Assembly (NCBI GenBank): GCA_964630925.1
Contig: CAZVZK010000041.1
Location: 1-64,000, forward strand
DNA: 64,000 nt
Direction: 5' to 3'
DNA from: RGDT01 sp964630925
Lineage (GTDB): Bacteria; Planctomycetota; Planctomycetia; Gemmatales; Gemmataceae
Of the stretch, positions 51,800-63,014 are shown piece after piece (positions within the stretch are counted from its first letter, which is position 1; each line of letters opens with the position of its first letter). Position numbers and translations under genes: made by a program. The notes below the pieces were generated by a model, which saw nothing but the letters and a program-made list of their open reading frames with translations, searched no databases and had not been told where the DNA came from.

Positions 51800-53466
51800 T
51801 CTTTCTTCTTCGCCGCCGCCGCGAGCCGCGCGATGGCCCGGCACCGCGACACGAACTCGTCCAGCTCCTTGCGCCTCCCCAGCGCGTCCGCCTCCGCCCG
51901 AAGCGCCGCCTCCGTCTCGTCGGCCACGCGCCCGGCGCCCTCGAACTCCTCCTTGACGAGCAGCGCCTGCAGCGCCTCACGCGCCGCGTCCAGACGCGCC
52001 CGCAGTGCCCTCTGCCGCAGCCCCAGGAACCGCACCTCCACCGAGGTGATCTCGTCCAGCTCGCGCGCCTCGCCGGCCAGGGCGGCGAACGCCGCCCGCG
52101 CCGCCGCGCCGGCCTTCTCATGCTCCTTCTTATCGAGCAGCGCCTCGATGTCCTTCTCCGCCCGCGCCACGCGCACACCCAGGACCCGCTTGCGCAGCGG
52201 CGCCGCGTCCGTCACCATCGCCACCCACACCCCGGCGGCCCGCGCCTCGGCCTCCAGCCCCTTGCTCCCGGACGCCAGCACCTCGGCGGCCTTGTCGGGA
52301 TCGTTGCCCGCGAGGTGGCCCGCCGCCTCGGTGCGCACCGCCTCCGCCAGCGCCAGCGCCGCCTCCCCGCGTGGCCGCGCCAGCCTGCCCACCACCTCGC
52401 CGGCACGCCGCAGCGGCGCCGCCACCTGGGCCAGGTCCGCCGCCAGCCGCCGGCCCTCGCGGCCCACCGCCTCGTGCTTGCCCTCCTTGAGCAGGTCGTT
52501 CAGCGTCTTCTCCCCCTCCCGCAAGTGCTGGTCCAGCAGACGCTCGCGCAGGCGAAGCACCTCGTCGCGGACGAGCGTCGTCGTGAAGTGCCCGGCGATG
52601 CGTTTCTGCAGCGCGTCGGCGGCCTCCTGCGCGTCCTCGTGCGCCCGCAGGTACAGCCCGCGGGCCGCCAGCCCGTCGGCGGCCTTCGTGATCTCCGCCA
52701 GGCGCGCCTTGACCGCACCCTCCCAGACACGGTGCATCGGGCCCTGGAAGGCCCCGCGGTGCGGCGACGATGCCAGGCCACGCTCCACCTCGAGCAGCCG
52801 CGCCAGCGCCTTGTCGGCGTCGGCCTTCGCCGCCGCCTCGATCTCCGCCGGCAGCCCGCTCACCAGGCGCCCCACCCACTCGCGCTCGGCCCGGTCGATG
52901 TCACGGTCCCAGCCGCGGAACTCCCGCCGCAGCGCGTCGCGCCTCCCCTGCCCGGCGCGGAATGCGGCCACGTCCCCCTCCGGGATGGACGCGACGGCCG
53001 CCAGCTCATTCCGCGCCGCCCACCACGTCGTCCCGCCGCTCGTCGGCACGAACAGGAAACACCCCGCCGCCGCCCCGACGCCCGCGGCCACCACACCCAG
53101 CCGCGCCAGCCACCCGTCGCGGTACATCCGCGACAGGCCGACGAACACCCCCAGCCACGCGCACGCCGACACGGAGACGTACCGCCAGAAGTGCCCCCCG
53201 CCGCTGTTGCCCACCGCGATCAGCGTGCCGATCACCAGCACGATGAGCAGCAGCGTGCAGAACGTGTTCGCCCCCGTGGGCGGCGGCACGGGGTCGGGCT
53301 CGTCGGCGACGGCCTTGCCGCGCCGCTGCCAGTGCGGCACCTCGCGGTCTTCCGGGCCCGGCAGCGCCTCGTCGCGCGGCGGCGTGCGCCACGGGTACAC
53401 GTCCTCGCCGCCCGCGTCCGTCCCGCGTGGCCGCCAGGGCTCGAAGGGGTTCACGTCATGGGCCAT
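51796..53466 (-). CDS. Membrane protein with long coiled-coil domain
   Basis: 556 aa. An N-terminal proline-rich cytoplasmic part of about 65 residues is followed by three or so membrane helices (TFCTLLLIVLVIGTLIAVG; YVSVSACAWLGVFVGL; LGVVAAGVGAAAGCFLFV) and about 400 residues of charged helices (LLEVERGLASSPH, EITKAADGLAARGLYLRAHEDAQEAADALQ and onwards). No catalytic motif. It overlaps the CHAT gene end by 11 bases and the HEAT gene start by 4. It could anchor the complex at the membrane. Confidence 0.82.
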   Translation of the reverse strand: MAHDVNPFEPWRPRGTDAGGEDVYPWRTPPRDEALPGPEDREVPHWQRRGKAVADEPDPVPPPTGANTFCTLLLIVLVIGTLIAVGNSGGGHFWRYVSVSACAWLGVFVGLSRMYRDGWLARLGVVAAGVGAAAGCFLFVPTSGGTTWWAARNELAAVASIPEGDVAAFRAGQGRRDALRREFRGWDRDIDRAEREWVGRLVSGLPAEIEAAAKADADKALARLLEVERGLASSPHRGAFQGPMHRVWEGAVKARLAEITKAADGLAARGLYLRAHEDAQEAADALQKRIAGHFTTTLVRDEVLRLRERLLDQHLREGEKTLNDLLKEGKHEAVGREGRRLAADLAQVAAPLRRAGEVVGRLARPRGEAALALAEAVRTEAAGHLAGNDPDKAAEVLASGSKGLEAEARAAGVWVAMVTDAAPLRKRVLGVRVARAEKDIEALLDKKEHEKAGAAARAAFAALAGEARELDEITSVEVRFLGLRQRALRARLDAAREALQALLVKEEFEGAGRVADETEAALRAEADALGRRKELDEFVSRCRAIARLAAAAKKKE

Positions 53467-55969
53467 GGCTCGGCTCGGTTGTGAGGGGGAAGGATCGCGC
53501 GTGCCGCCCGCGCAGCCAGCCGGCGATCCAGCGCCAGACGCCCCGCGGCGCCGGCAGCACCCACGGGTCGCCGAAGAACGCGAACGCGGCCCAGAACAGC
53601 GGCGGCAGGTGCAGCATCTCACGCTGCGCTCGCGCGAGTGCATCCCCTGGCGCGTTGGTGATTCTATGCCGGTGGAACGCCCACATCAGCGGGACCGCCT
53701 CGCGGTCTGCCACCGGCCACAGACCCGCCACGGCCGACCGCGCCCCGCCGGCCAGCAGCGCCGCCACCAGGCCGAACACCTCGCGGCCATGCAGCGGCGC
53801 CGCCTGCGCCGACCGGCAGGCGCTCAGCACCGCCAGCGGCAGGCCGGCCACGCCGCCGCCCAGCCAGTCGGCCACGCCCCACGACTCGCCGGACGGCAGG
53901 CCGATCCGCGCCGCCAGCGGGTCGCCGGCGTCGAAGTACGAGTGACACGCCAGATGCACGCACTTCGCCGTCGGCAGCACCTTCTGAAGTGCCGCGCGGG
54001 TGGCGTCCTTGCCGTGCAGGCGCGTCGAGAGCCAGAACGACGCCGCCACCCCGTCGCCCTCGCGGGCCGCGTCGGGCAGCACCCCCGCCGATTCGGTGAC
54101 GACGGCGGCCCGCCCCCACCGCCACGGCGCCGGGTGCCGCGCGTGATGCACCAGCAGCGACCCGCCGAACGTGTTCACCACCGACGCCGACTCGACCAGG
54201 TACTTGCCGCCGCGCCTCAAGGCCGCGAGCGGGACGCCGTGCAGCGCCCCGTCGGGCGCCCAGACGATCTGCCGGGCCGCCGCCTCGTCGCGGACACGCC
54301 ACAGGGCCGCCCCCAGCGGGCCGTCGCCCAGGGCCGACAGGGCATCATCGAGCGGTCCCCGCTGCACACCGAGACCGCAGGCGTAACGGCGGAGCTGCGA
54401 GTCGATGGCGTGGCGGAGGGCGTCGATGCCGTCGAGATGCGCCAGCGGGAGCAGGCGCGTGCCGCCGGGCCAGCACGCGAGGAGCCACGCCTCGTTCCCT
54501 CGGGGGTGAGGGCTTCGCCCCACTCCCCCCCCGCCCCCCCCTGCCGCCAGCGCCGGCGCGACGAACACCTGCCCCGGCGCCAGGACCTGCCGCACCTCGT
54601 TGAGGTCGGGGATCGTCGGCAGGGCGCTATCGGCGACCCGGCTGCGGTCACGCAGCCAGGCGTCGAGGCGGCGGCCGCCCTCCAGGCTGTCGTCGGCCGG
54701 CGGCGGGTCGATGGCCCCCGTCGCCCGCCACATCTCGACGAGCAATCGGCCACGCTGCAATTCCAGCAGGCGGAACGCCGCCGCCGCGTCGCCGCGCCGG
54801 CACGCGCCGGACAGCAGCCGGCCCAGCAGGTCGGCCCGGCGGACCCCGTGCGCCGCCGCGTCGGCGCGGTGCCGGAGCGTCGCCGCCTGCGCCTCGCTGA
54901 CGCGGATGGCGTCCTCGAACAGCGCCCGCGCGGCCTCCTCGTCGCCGGCCTCCGCCGCCACCCGCCCGCGCCCCTCCAGCGCCCGCCAGCGGACCTCGGG
55001 CAGGCCCTCTTCCTCCGCGAGGCGCGACGCCTCCTCCAGCCAGTCGCGGCCATCACGGACATTCCCGGCGTCGATCGCCGCCAGCCCCAGCGCCAGGGCG
55101 CGCCGCGCCCGCCGGACCGGCGATGACGACTCCGCCTCGTCGGGCGGCGTCTCGCCGGCCAGGAGCGCCGCCACCTGCGCCGCCAGGGGCCGCAGCTCCT
55201 CGGCGTCCGCCGGCGGGGTAGGGGCAGACCGGCGGGCGACCTCGCGCTGGTTCAGGTCGAGCAGGACGAGGACGCGGCGGAGGCCGGCCTCCGCCCGCTG
55301 CGCCTCGGCGGGTGAATGCTCGATGGCCGCCTCGTAGCGGTCGAGCGCCTCTTGCAGGTGCCCGCGCAGGTGGGCCAATCGCCCCAGTTGCAGCAGGGCG
55401 TCGGCGTGGATGGCGTCGCGGCCCAGCGGCGCCGCCAGCGTGAGGGTGCGGCGCCAGCAGCCCTCGGCCTCGGGCAGCTCCCCCCGCGCGTCGTGCGACC
55501 GCCCCAGCTCGCTCAGGAGCAGCGCCCGGTTGGCGGCATCGAGGGCGTCCAGGCAGCGGGCGACGACGTCGGGCCGTGGCGTCTCGCCCATCAACAGACG
55601 GATGCGGATCTCGCGCAGGCGCAGCGTGGGGAGGTCGAGCGGCCCGGCGGGGACCGCGGCGTGGATCAGGTGCCCGCGGGCCAGCGCGTGTCTCCCCAAT
55701 CGGGCGAGCGCCTCGGCGGCCAGGAGCCACAGCCGGCACGCCAGCTCGGGCGGAACGTCGCGCGGCGGCAGGAGCGGCCCGAGGTGGCCGAGCGCCTCTT
55801 CGAGGTGGCCGGCGGCGAGTGCGACCTGGGCGGACAGGTAGCCGGTGCGGAGCGGCTGGCCGCCCTCCTCGCGGTATCGGCGGGCGAGGTCGGCGGCCCG
55901 CCCCAGGTCGCCGGACGCGAGCGCCTCGTCGATACCGCCCTCCAGGGATCGGGACGTCTGTGCGCTCAC
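53456..55969 (-). CDS. TPR-CHAT caspase-like protease
   Basis: 837 aa from a GTG at 55969 (GAGGTG just upstream, slightly short spacing). The first 430 residues are helical tetratricopeptide-like repeats (EALARLGRHALARGHLIHAA, HADALLQLGRLAHLRGHLQEALDRYEAAIEHSPAE, ALFEDAIRVSEAQAA). The C-terminal CHAT domain has the catalytic His in VHLACHSYFDAGDP (about residue 676) and the Cys in LAVLSACRSAQ (about 718), then RSAVAGLWPVADREAVPLMWAFH. CHAT enzymes are clan CD Cys proteases related to separase and caspases and act in bacterial defence and signalling. A C8-G-C8 repeat encodes a Gly-rich loop near residue 470. Confidence 0.9.
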   Translation of the reverse strand: MSAQTSRSLEGGIDEALASGDLGRAADLARRYREEGGQPLRTGYLSAQVALAAGHLEEALGHLGPLLPPRDVPPELACRLWLLAAEALARLGRHALARGHLIHAAVPAGPLDLPTLRLREIRIRLLMGETPRPDVVARCLDALDAANRALLLSELGRSHDARGELPEAEGCWRRTLTLAAPLGRDAIHADALLQLGRLAHLRGHLQEALDRYEAAIEHSPAEAQRAEAGLRRVLVLLDLNQREVARRSAPTPPADAEELRPLAAQVAALLAGETPPDEAESSSPVRRARRALALGLAAIDAGNVRDGRDWLEEASRLAEEEGLPEVRWRALEGRGRVAAEAGDEEAARALFEDAIRVSEAQAATLRHRADAAAHGVRRADLLGRLLSGACRRGDAAAAFRLLELQRGRLLVEMWRATGAIDPPPADDSLEGGRRLDAWLRDRSRVADSALPTIPDLNEVRQVLAPGQVFVAPALAAGGGGGGVGRSPHPRGNEAWLLACWPGGTRLLPLAHLDGIDALRHAIDSQLRRYACGLGVQRGPLDDALSALGDGPLGAALWRVRDEAAARQIVWAPDGALHGVPLAALRRGGKYLVESASVVNTFGGSLLVHHARHPAPWRWGRAAVVTESAGVLPDAAREGDGVAASFWLSTRLHGKDATRAALQKVLPTAKCVHLACHSYFDAGDPLAARIGLPSGESWGVADWLGGGVAGLPLAVLSACRSAQAAPLHGREVFGLVAALLAGGARSAVAGLWPVADREAVPLMWAFHRHRITNAPGDALARAQREMLHLPPLFWAAFAFFGDPWVLPAPRGVWRWIAGWLRGRHARSFPLTTEPSHGP
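54521..54542 (+). repeat. C8-G-C8 repeat, copy C
   Basis: ACT, eight C, G, eight C, TG, preceded by GGCTTCGCCCC. The core is identical to copies A and B. It lies in frame in the CHAT gene and encodes part of AAGGGGGGVGRSPHPRG. Confidence 0.75.
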
Positions 55970-56012
55970 GGCACCTCGGATGGTTTGGAGGCCAGCCGGG
56001 CGCGGAGCCCGG

Positions 56013-56414
56013 TCAGGAGAGCCATTCGACCACGCCCCAGCGGAGATCGGGGGCGCCGCCGAAGAAGCCGGCCAGCTCCTCCAACTCATCCGCGAAGGCC
56101 CTCGCGAACTGGGCGATCTCGCTCTTCGTGTCGATGCCCGTCAGGTCCAGCGTGCCGACGCCTCCGAACCCCGTGCCGAACGCCATCTGCCGGGCCGGCA
56201 TGCCCTCGCGCTCCTTCCCTGGCATGATAACGTACTGGAGGACGGTCTTCCGGCCCCGCTTGACCTCCGGGATCCCGTCCATGCCCCCGTTCGTCTGAAG
56301 GGCCCCGCTGTCGAAAAGCGACTCTTGCAACGGCGTCTCGGACAGGGGCCGTGACTTCTTGGGCACCTCCCACACGGCATACGGCCCGAGGAACAGGGTG
56401 TGATCGACGCTCAT
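56013..56414 (-). CDS. Hypothetical protein between the coiled-coil and CHAT genes
   Basis: 133 aa, cytoplasmic; GGAAGGGG is well placed upstream. MSVDHTLFLGPYAVWEVPKKSRPL opens a beta-rich chain, and MPARQMAFGTGFGGVGTLDLTGIDTKSEIAQFARAFADELEELAGFFGG follows. No family known to me. Lying directly before the CHAT gene (43-base gap) it could be a substrate, inhibitor or sensor of the protease; this is inference from position. Confidence 0.75.
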   Translation of the reverse strand: MSVDHTLFLGPYAVWEVPKKSRPLSETPLQESLFDSGALQTNGGMDGIPEVKRGRKTVLQYVIMPGKEREGMPARQMAFGTGFGGVGTLDLTGIDTKSEIAQFARAFADELEELAGFFGGAPDLRWGVVEWLS

Positions 56415-56432
56415 CGGCTTTCCCCTTCCGGG

Positions 56433-58036
56433 TCACACGCGCAGCAGCTCCGCCACCTCGGACGCCCGACGCCCCTCCCGGCGCAGCCGACGCGCCTGGG
56501 CCTTCTCGTCGTCCGTCAGCGGGCGACGCAGCAGCCGAGTCACCTCTTCGAGGAACACCTCGCCCGGGTCGGCCGCCTCGTCGCGCAACGCCTTCACGAC
56601 AGCCTCCGCGTCCTTGCCGTCGTCGATCAGGTCACGCGCCCGCACACGCTCCGACGAGGTCAGCCGGCGATCCAGCCGATGTTCGATGAAGGCGAAGCGC
56701 CTGCCCTCGGCCCGATCCGCCGCCTGCACCTTCGCCCGCGCCGTGGCGATCACCTCGCGTGCCTTGCCGGCCTCGCCCTCCAGGCGTGTCCGCTCCGCCT
56801 TCGCGCCGGCCGTCGCCTCCCCGGCGACCTTCTTGCCCAGCGCGGCGGCCTCCTCCAGCGGCGGCAGGCCGGCGGTGCCCTTCTCCTTCACTGGCGGACG
56901 CCACCCCTCGCGCTTGCCCTCCGGCACCAGCGGCTCGACGCCGGGCGGCGGGCGCGGAGCCGGCCCGTCGGGCACCGCCTCCTTGCCCGGCCACGTCTCC
57001 ACCTTCCCCGCGCCCAGCGCCAGCGCCTTCAGGTCGCGCAACGCACGGGCGGCGGCCTCCGGCGCCACGTCGGCGGGCATGAGACGCTCGAACTCCGCCG
57101 TCCGCCCCTCGATCAGCGCCTTGACCGCAAGGTCGAGCGCGACACGCTTCATGAGGGCCGGCTCGGCCAGTTCTTCCAGCCGCGTCAGCGTCTGCTCGAG
57201 CCGGGCCAGGTCCAGCGGCGGCCGCGTGCCCTTGTGGCCCGCCGCCTCGCGCAGCTCGGCCAGGCCGCGCACCACCTCGGCCTGCTTCGCCAGCGGCGCC
57301 GGCAGGCCCTCGGGGTCGATGCGGCCCTTGCCCTCCAGCGCCGACTGGAAGCGCTCGACGGCCTCCGACCTCGCCCCCACCTCGGCGACGGCGCGGCAGG
57401 CGGCGACGGCGCCGTCATGCTCCGCGCCCGACCCGCCGCTGGCGCGCAGCGTCCGGCCCCACTCCTCGGCCCGCCCGTTGGCCTCCGCCCACTTGCCGCC
57501 CTCGGCCAGCGTGGCCAGCTCGCCCAAAGCCTCGTGCAGCAGGCGGCGGTGCGTCGTCTCGTGCAGGCGGTCGAGCGGCTTGCGCATCGCCTCGGGCAGC
57601 GAGGCGGCCTCGGCGCGGGCCTGGTTGACCTCGCGCATGGCGCCGGCGGCGTCGCGCGACGCCTCGACACGCTGGGCCAGGGCGCGGGCCGCGTCGCGGG
57701 CCACCTCCAGCCGGGCCGCCTCCGTCAGCGTCCGCGCCTCGGGGCCGCGCAGCTCGCGGATGGCGCCCGTCGGGTTGTTCTTCGCCTGCGAGCGGAGGCC
57801 GACGTGGATCTCGGCGGGCGGGCGCGCCGGGGGACGCATGATGCCGCTGGCACCGCCACCCGTAGGCGGGCGCGTGATCGGCGGCGGCGTGGTGACGGGC
57901 GGACGCACCGTCGTCGGCGGGCGCACGGGCGGCGGGGGCGGCCGGAATCCGCCGCCGGGGGGCGGGAACGCGATCAGCGTCCCGAGGCCGACGCAGGCCA
58001 GGGCGCTCAGGGCGAGGGCGGCGCGGCGGGTGGCGT

Positions 58037-58040
<4 letters not shown>
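56433..58040 (-). CDS. Exported proline-rich coiled-coil protein
   Basis: 535 aa. An N-terminal hydrophobic segment (AALALSALACVGLGTLIAF) serves as signal peptide or anchor, followed by a proline-rich linker (about 45 residues). The rest is charged helix with many Ala, Glu and Arg (REVNQARAEAASLPEAMRKPL). A segment near the end (IEHRLDRRLTSSERVRARDLIDDGKDAEAVVKALRDEA) and its near-repeat (VTRLLRRPLTDDEKAQARRLRREGRRASEVAELL) look like two copies of a small helical motif. Its start overlaps the kinase stop (ATGA). Confidence 0.78.
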
Positions 58041-59428
<1,388 letters not shown>

Positions 59429-59527
59429 GGGCAAGAAGCACGCGGACGGGCGGGGAAGATTACCCCATCAGATTACCCGAGCGCGGCGTGGAGAACAAGG
59501 AAGGCGGCCGGATCAGGGCACCGATAA

Positions 59528-59676
59528 GAGGGCGTCGCGCAAAGGCGTGAAGGACGACAAGTAGAAGGGAGAGGAGGGAGGCAGGCAGGCGCCTCTGGGC
59601 TGTGCCCCTGCTTCTACCTTCTCTGCTCTCTTCTTGTCGCCCTTTGCGTCCTTCGCCCCTTTGCGAGACACCCTCT
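59528..59676. repeat. Imperfect long inverted repeat between kinase and NUDIX genes
   Basis: CGCAAAGGCGTGAAGGACGA and following purine-rich sequence at 59538-59590 returns in inverted form as TCGCCCTTTGCGTCCTTCGC and neighbours (about 59610-59676), with gaps. It resembles in style the hairpin at 24490-24579 and probably belongs to the same kind of dispersed intergenic palindrome. No gene is seen from 59435 to 59679. Confidence 0.6.
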
Positions 59677-59679
59677 TCC

Positions 59680-60084
59680 TCACCCGGCGAGGGGGAGGGC
59701 GGCCTCGCGGAGGAGGAGGCGGAGGCCCTCGTCGTCGATGCGGGCGAGGGCCTGCGGGATGGGCAGCCACACACGCTGCCGGAAGTTCATCTCGGGGTAG
59801 ACGTCGGACTGGCCCGTCACGTCGAGGAGGAAGACGATGACGTGGCAGACCTGCCCGTCCTTGCCGTAGAAGTAGCTGCCGATGGGGTCGTGGCGGACGA
59901 GGCCGGCGAGGCCGGCCTCCTCCCAGGCCTCTTGCAACGCGATCTCGCAGGCGGATTTGCCGGGCTCCATGTGCCCCTTGGGCACGACCCAGCGTTTGCC
60001 GCCGCGCGTGGTGACGAGGCACACCTGGCCGGCCCGCATCGGGACGACGCCGGCCTGCCTCACGAGTGACGGGACGCTCGCCAT
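59680..60084 (-). CDS. NUDIX hydrolase
   Basis: 134 aa from the ATG at 60084, which has AAGAGGG upstream; an ATG at 60153 would add 23 basic residues. The Nudix box reads GHMEPGKSACEIALQEAWEEAGL. The metal-binding EE pair is kept, but the first Glu of the box is Lys and the Arg of REUXEE is Gln. PKG before the box and RQRVWLPIPQALARIDDEGLRLLLREA after it are common in this group. It hydrolyses a nucleoside diphosphate linked to another group; substrate not predictable. Confidence 0.85.
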   Translation of the reverse strand: MASVPSLVRQAGVVPMRAGQVCLVTTRGGKRWVVPKGHMEPGKSACEIALQEAWEEAGLAGLVRHDPIGSYFYGKDGQVCHVIVFLLDVTGQSDVYPEMNFRQRVWLPIPQALARIDDEGLRLLLREAALPLAG

Positions 60085-60279
60085 GCCGGCCCTCTTACGT
60101 GCTGCCACGGATCGCCCTCTTCTAAGATGCGTGCCAACACCTGCCATCGTCAAGCGATGAGGCGCAACTTCATCGGATCTACTCGCGGGAGGAGGGAAGG
60201 ATTACGGGCGGAATGGGGTTGATCTCCTCCCCGGCTGACGGTATGCGGGCCCCTCCCATCCCAAACCGGGGCAGCGCGC

Positions 60280-61602
60280 ATGAGGCGAATGCTGGCCGCG
60301 GGAGGCGTCGTGGCCGTGGCCCTCGTCGCCGCCCTCGTGACATTCCGCGTCTGGAGGCACGGGTCCGTGGCGGAGGTCGGCGCCGGCGTGCCGGCGGCGT
60401 CCTCCGGGCCGGACTGGACGCCCGCCGAGGCCGACTGGCCGTGCTGGCGCGGGCCGTCCGGCTCCAACCGCACCGACGCCCGCATGCCCCTGCGCTGGGA
60501 CGGCACGGCCGGCGTCAGCTGGCGCGTCAAGCTGCCTGGCCGCGGACACGCCTCGGCCGTCGTCTGCGGCGAGCGGCTGTTCGCCACGTCCGCAGACGAG
60601 GCCTCCGCCACGCAGACGCTGTATTGCCTACACGCCGGCACGGGCGAGCGGCTCTGGGAGCGGACGACCCTCACCGGCGGGTGGATGGCCCTGCACCACA
60701 AGAACACCCACGCCTCCAGCACGCCGGCCTGCGACGGCCGGCGCGTCTTCGTCGCCGGCATCGCCCACGGCGGCCTGTGGGTCACCGCCGTCGGGGTGGA
60801 CGGCGAGGTGGCCTGGCAACGCCGCGTCGGCCCATTCACGTCCCAGCACGGCTACGGCTCGTCCGTCGCCCTGTACCGCGGGCTGGTGATCGTCTCCGGC
60901 GAGAACCGCGGCACCGGCGTGAGCCGGCTGGGCGGCGTCAGCAGTTACCTCGCCGCCCTTTCGCGCGAGACGGGCGAGGTCGTGTGGCTCGTCCGCCGCC
61001 CGACGCTGCACAACTACGGCACCCCCGCGGTGGTCGGCCGCCAGGTCGTGCTGGCCGGGGCGCGGGCGATCGGCTTCTACGACGCCCTCACCGGCAGGCT
61101 CGACGGGGAGCACACCTGGGACGAGGGCCGCACCGCCTCGACGCCCGCGTCCGGCGGCGGCCGCGTGTTCGTCAGCCGGACGCTGCCGGCCCCGCGCGTC
61201 GTGGCCCTGACATCAGGCACGCGGGCGCCCTCCTGGGAGCAGGCGTCCGGGGCGGCGGACGTGCCCGCCCCCGTGTGGGACGCCGGGCGCCTGTTCCTCC
61301 TCACCGACCAGGGCATCCTGTCGTGTTTGGACGACGCCAGCGGCGAGACGCGTTGGAAGCTGCGCCTGGGCGGCGCGTTCGCCGCGTCGCCGCTCGTCGC
61401 GGACGGCCACCTGTACTGCACCAGCGAGCAGGGGGTGACGTCCGTCGTGCGGCCCGGCGAGGGCGGGGGGAAGGTGGTGGCCCGCTGCCCGCTGGGCGAG
61501 CCGGTCCTGGCGACCCCGACGCCGGCACGCGGGCGGCTGTACTTCCGGACCGAGACGGGCGTGGCGTGCGTCGGCGCGGACCGCGTGGGGAGGGCGGACT
61601 GA
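60280..61602 (+). CDS. PQQ-like (BamB-type) beta-propeller protein
   Basis: 440 aa. An N-terminal hydrophobic segment (MLAAGGVVAVALVAALVTF) is a signal anchor, then EADWPCWRGPSGSNRTDARMPLRWDG, the usual entry of planctomycete PQQ-like proteins. Propeller repeats follow: LYCLHAGTGERLWERTTL, GVDGEVAWQRRVGP, SRETGEVVWLVRRP, LDDASGETRWKLRLGG. No catalytic residues of PQQ dehydrogenases are evident, so a structural or binding role is likely. Its stop overlaps the start of the next gene (TGATG). Confidence 0.88.
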   Translation: MRRMLAAGGVVAVALVAALVTFRVWRHGSVAEVGAGVPAASSGPDWTPAEADWPCWRGPSGSNRTDARMPLRWDGTAGVSWRVKLPGRGHASAVVCGERLFATSADEASATQTLYCLHAGTGERLWERTTLTGGWMALHHKNTHASSTPACDGRRVFVAGIAHGGLWVTAVGVDGEVAWQRRVGPFTSQHGYGSSVALYRGLVIVSGENRGTGVSRLGGVSSYLAALSRETGEVVWLVRRPTLHNYGTPAVVGRQVVLAGARAIGFYDALTGRLDGEHTWDEGRTASTPASGGGRVFVSRTLPAPRVVALTSGTRAPSWEQASGAADVPAPVWDAGRLFLLTDQGILSCLDDASGETRWKLRLGGAFAASPLVADGHLYCTSEQGVTSVVRPGEGGGKVVARCPLGEPVLATPTPARGRLYFRTETGVACVGADRVGRAD

Positions 61603-62909
61603 TGGGATGGCCGAAGTTCAGCCGGCGGACGTTCCTGATCGGCGGCGGGGTCGGCCTGGGGGCGGCCGTCCTCGTCGGCCTGCGCTACTGGCGGACGCCG
61701 ATGAGGCTGGCGATGATCGGCGCCGGGATCCAGGGGAACAACCTGGCCAGGGCGCTCTCGCGGTCGAGGGCGTGGGGCTGCCCGACGGCCACCTTCGTCG
61801 CCGTGTGCGACGTGGACCGCGGGCACGCCGACGCCTTCCAGGCCGAACATGCACGCGGCGCGGACATCTACGGCGATTACCGCGAGGCGCTCGCCCGCGA
61901 GGACGTGGAGGCGGTGCTGGTGGCGACGCCGGACCACTGGCACGCCCGCATCATCCGCGACGCGCTCAGTGCCGGCAAGGCGGTGTACGGCGAGAAGCCC
62001 CTCGGCCTCACCGTCGCCGAGGGCCGGCTCCTAGTGGACGCCGTGGAGAAGACCGGCGTGGCCTTCCAGGGGGGCACGTTCCAGCGCAGCATGTACGAGT
62101 TCCAGAGGGCGGCCGCCCTCGTCCGGGGCGGGGCACTCGGCGACGTGCATTCGGTGGACATCCGCCTGCCGATCCGCTGGAAGGACGAAGACGTCGGCCC
62201 GTTCAAGCCGGCGCCGGTGCCGCGGGGGCTGGACTGGGAGCGCTGGCTGGGGCAGGCCCCGCTGGCCCCCTATGTGCCGCAGCGGTGCCACGGCCTGTTC
62301 CGCCGCTGGTTCGAGTACGCCGGGGGCTCGGTCGCCGACTGGGGCGTGCATTACCTCGACATCCTCGACCTGGCGCTGCCGGGATTCGCCGCCAACCCCT
62401 ACACGGTGACGGCGACGGCGGAGCTGCCGAAGGTCGAGGGCGGGTTCAACACGCCGACGGCGTTCGAGGCGACGCTGGAGGGCGGCGGGGTGAAGGTGGC
62501 CGTGGGACCGCAGGAGGGGCCGGGCGTCGGCAGCATCCGCTTCGACGGCGAACGTGGGTGGGTGGCGGCCTCACGCGGCAAGCTGTGGGGGCCGGCGGTG
62601 CGGACGCTGCACGGCTGGACGCTCGGGGCCGCGGCGCAACAGTACTTCGCGATGGGCGGCGTGAGCATGAACGGCTTCATGTACCACCTGTGGGACTTCT
62701 TCACGGCGGCCCGCACCGGCGCCCCGACACGCAGCGACATCCACTCCATGCACCGCGGCAGCACCATGTGCCACCTGATCAACCTGTCGATCCGGGCGGG
62801 CGGGCGGGCGCTGCGGTGGGACCCGGCCCGCGAGACGGTCGACGATGCCCACGCCGCGGCGCTCCTCTCGCGCCCGCAGCGTGGCCCCTACGAGGTCCTG
62901 CCGGCCTGA
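61602..62909 (+). CDS. Tat-exported Gfo/Idh/MocA family oxidoreductase
   Basis: 435 aa. A twin-arginine signal (KFSRRTFLIGGGVGLGAAV) is followed by the Rossmann start (RLAMIGAGIQGNNLARAL), EAVLVATPDHWHARIIRDALSAGKAVYGEKPL (the EKP Lys is the usual catalytic residue) and SVADWGVHYLDILDLALPG. Family members oxidise or reduce sugars and polyols with NAD(P). Export of an NAD(P) enzyme is common in planctomycetes but its cofactor use outside the cytoplasm is unresolved. It is coupled to the propeller gene (TGATG), so the two probably work together. Confidence 0.92.
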   Translation: MGWPKFSRRTFLIGGGVGLGAAVLVGLRYWRTPMRLAMIGAGIQGNNLARALSRSRAWGCPTATFVAVCDVDRGHADAFQAEHARGADIYGDYREALAREDVEAVLVATPDHWHARIIRDALSAGKAVYGEKPLGLTVAEGRLLVDAVEKTGVAFQGGTFQRSMYEFQRAAALVRGGALGDVHSVDIRLPIRWKDEDVGPFKPAPVPRGLDWERWLGQAPLAPYVPQRCHGLFRRWFEYAGGSVADWGVHYLDILDLALPGFAANPYTVTATAELPKVEGGFNTPTAFEATLEGGGVKVAVGPQEGPGVGSIRFDGERGWVAASRGKLWGPAVRTLHGWTLGAAAQQYFAMGGVSMNGFMYHLWDFFTAARTGAPTRSDIHSMHRGSTMCHLINLSIRAGGRALRWDPARETVDDAHAAALLSRPQRGPYEVLPA

Positions 62910-63014
62910 CGAAGAATCGGCGCCGCGCCCGAACCTCCGGGGCGCACACGCCTCCTTTCTTTCGTACGGCGGGAAGGGCGGTCACGGGGCCGCCGGGACG
63001 CCGTAAGAGGAGAT

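Noticed and set aside
51833..55126. 1097-codon open frame on the plus strand
   Set aside because: Antisense across the membrane coiled-coil and CHAT genes; Ser/Arg/Ala-rich with no recognisable domain.
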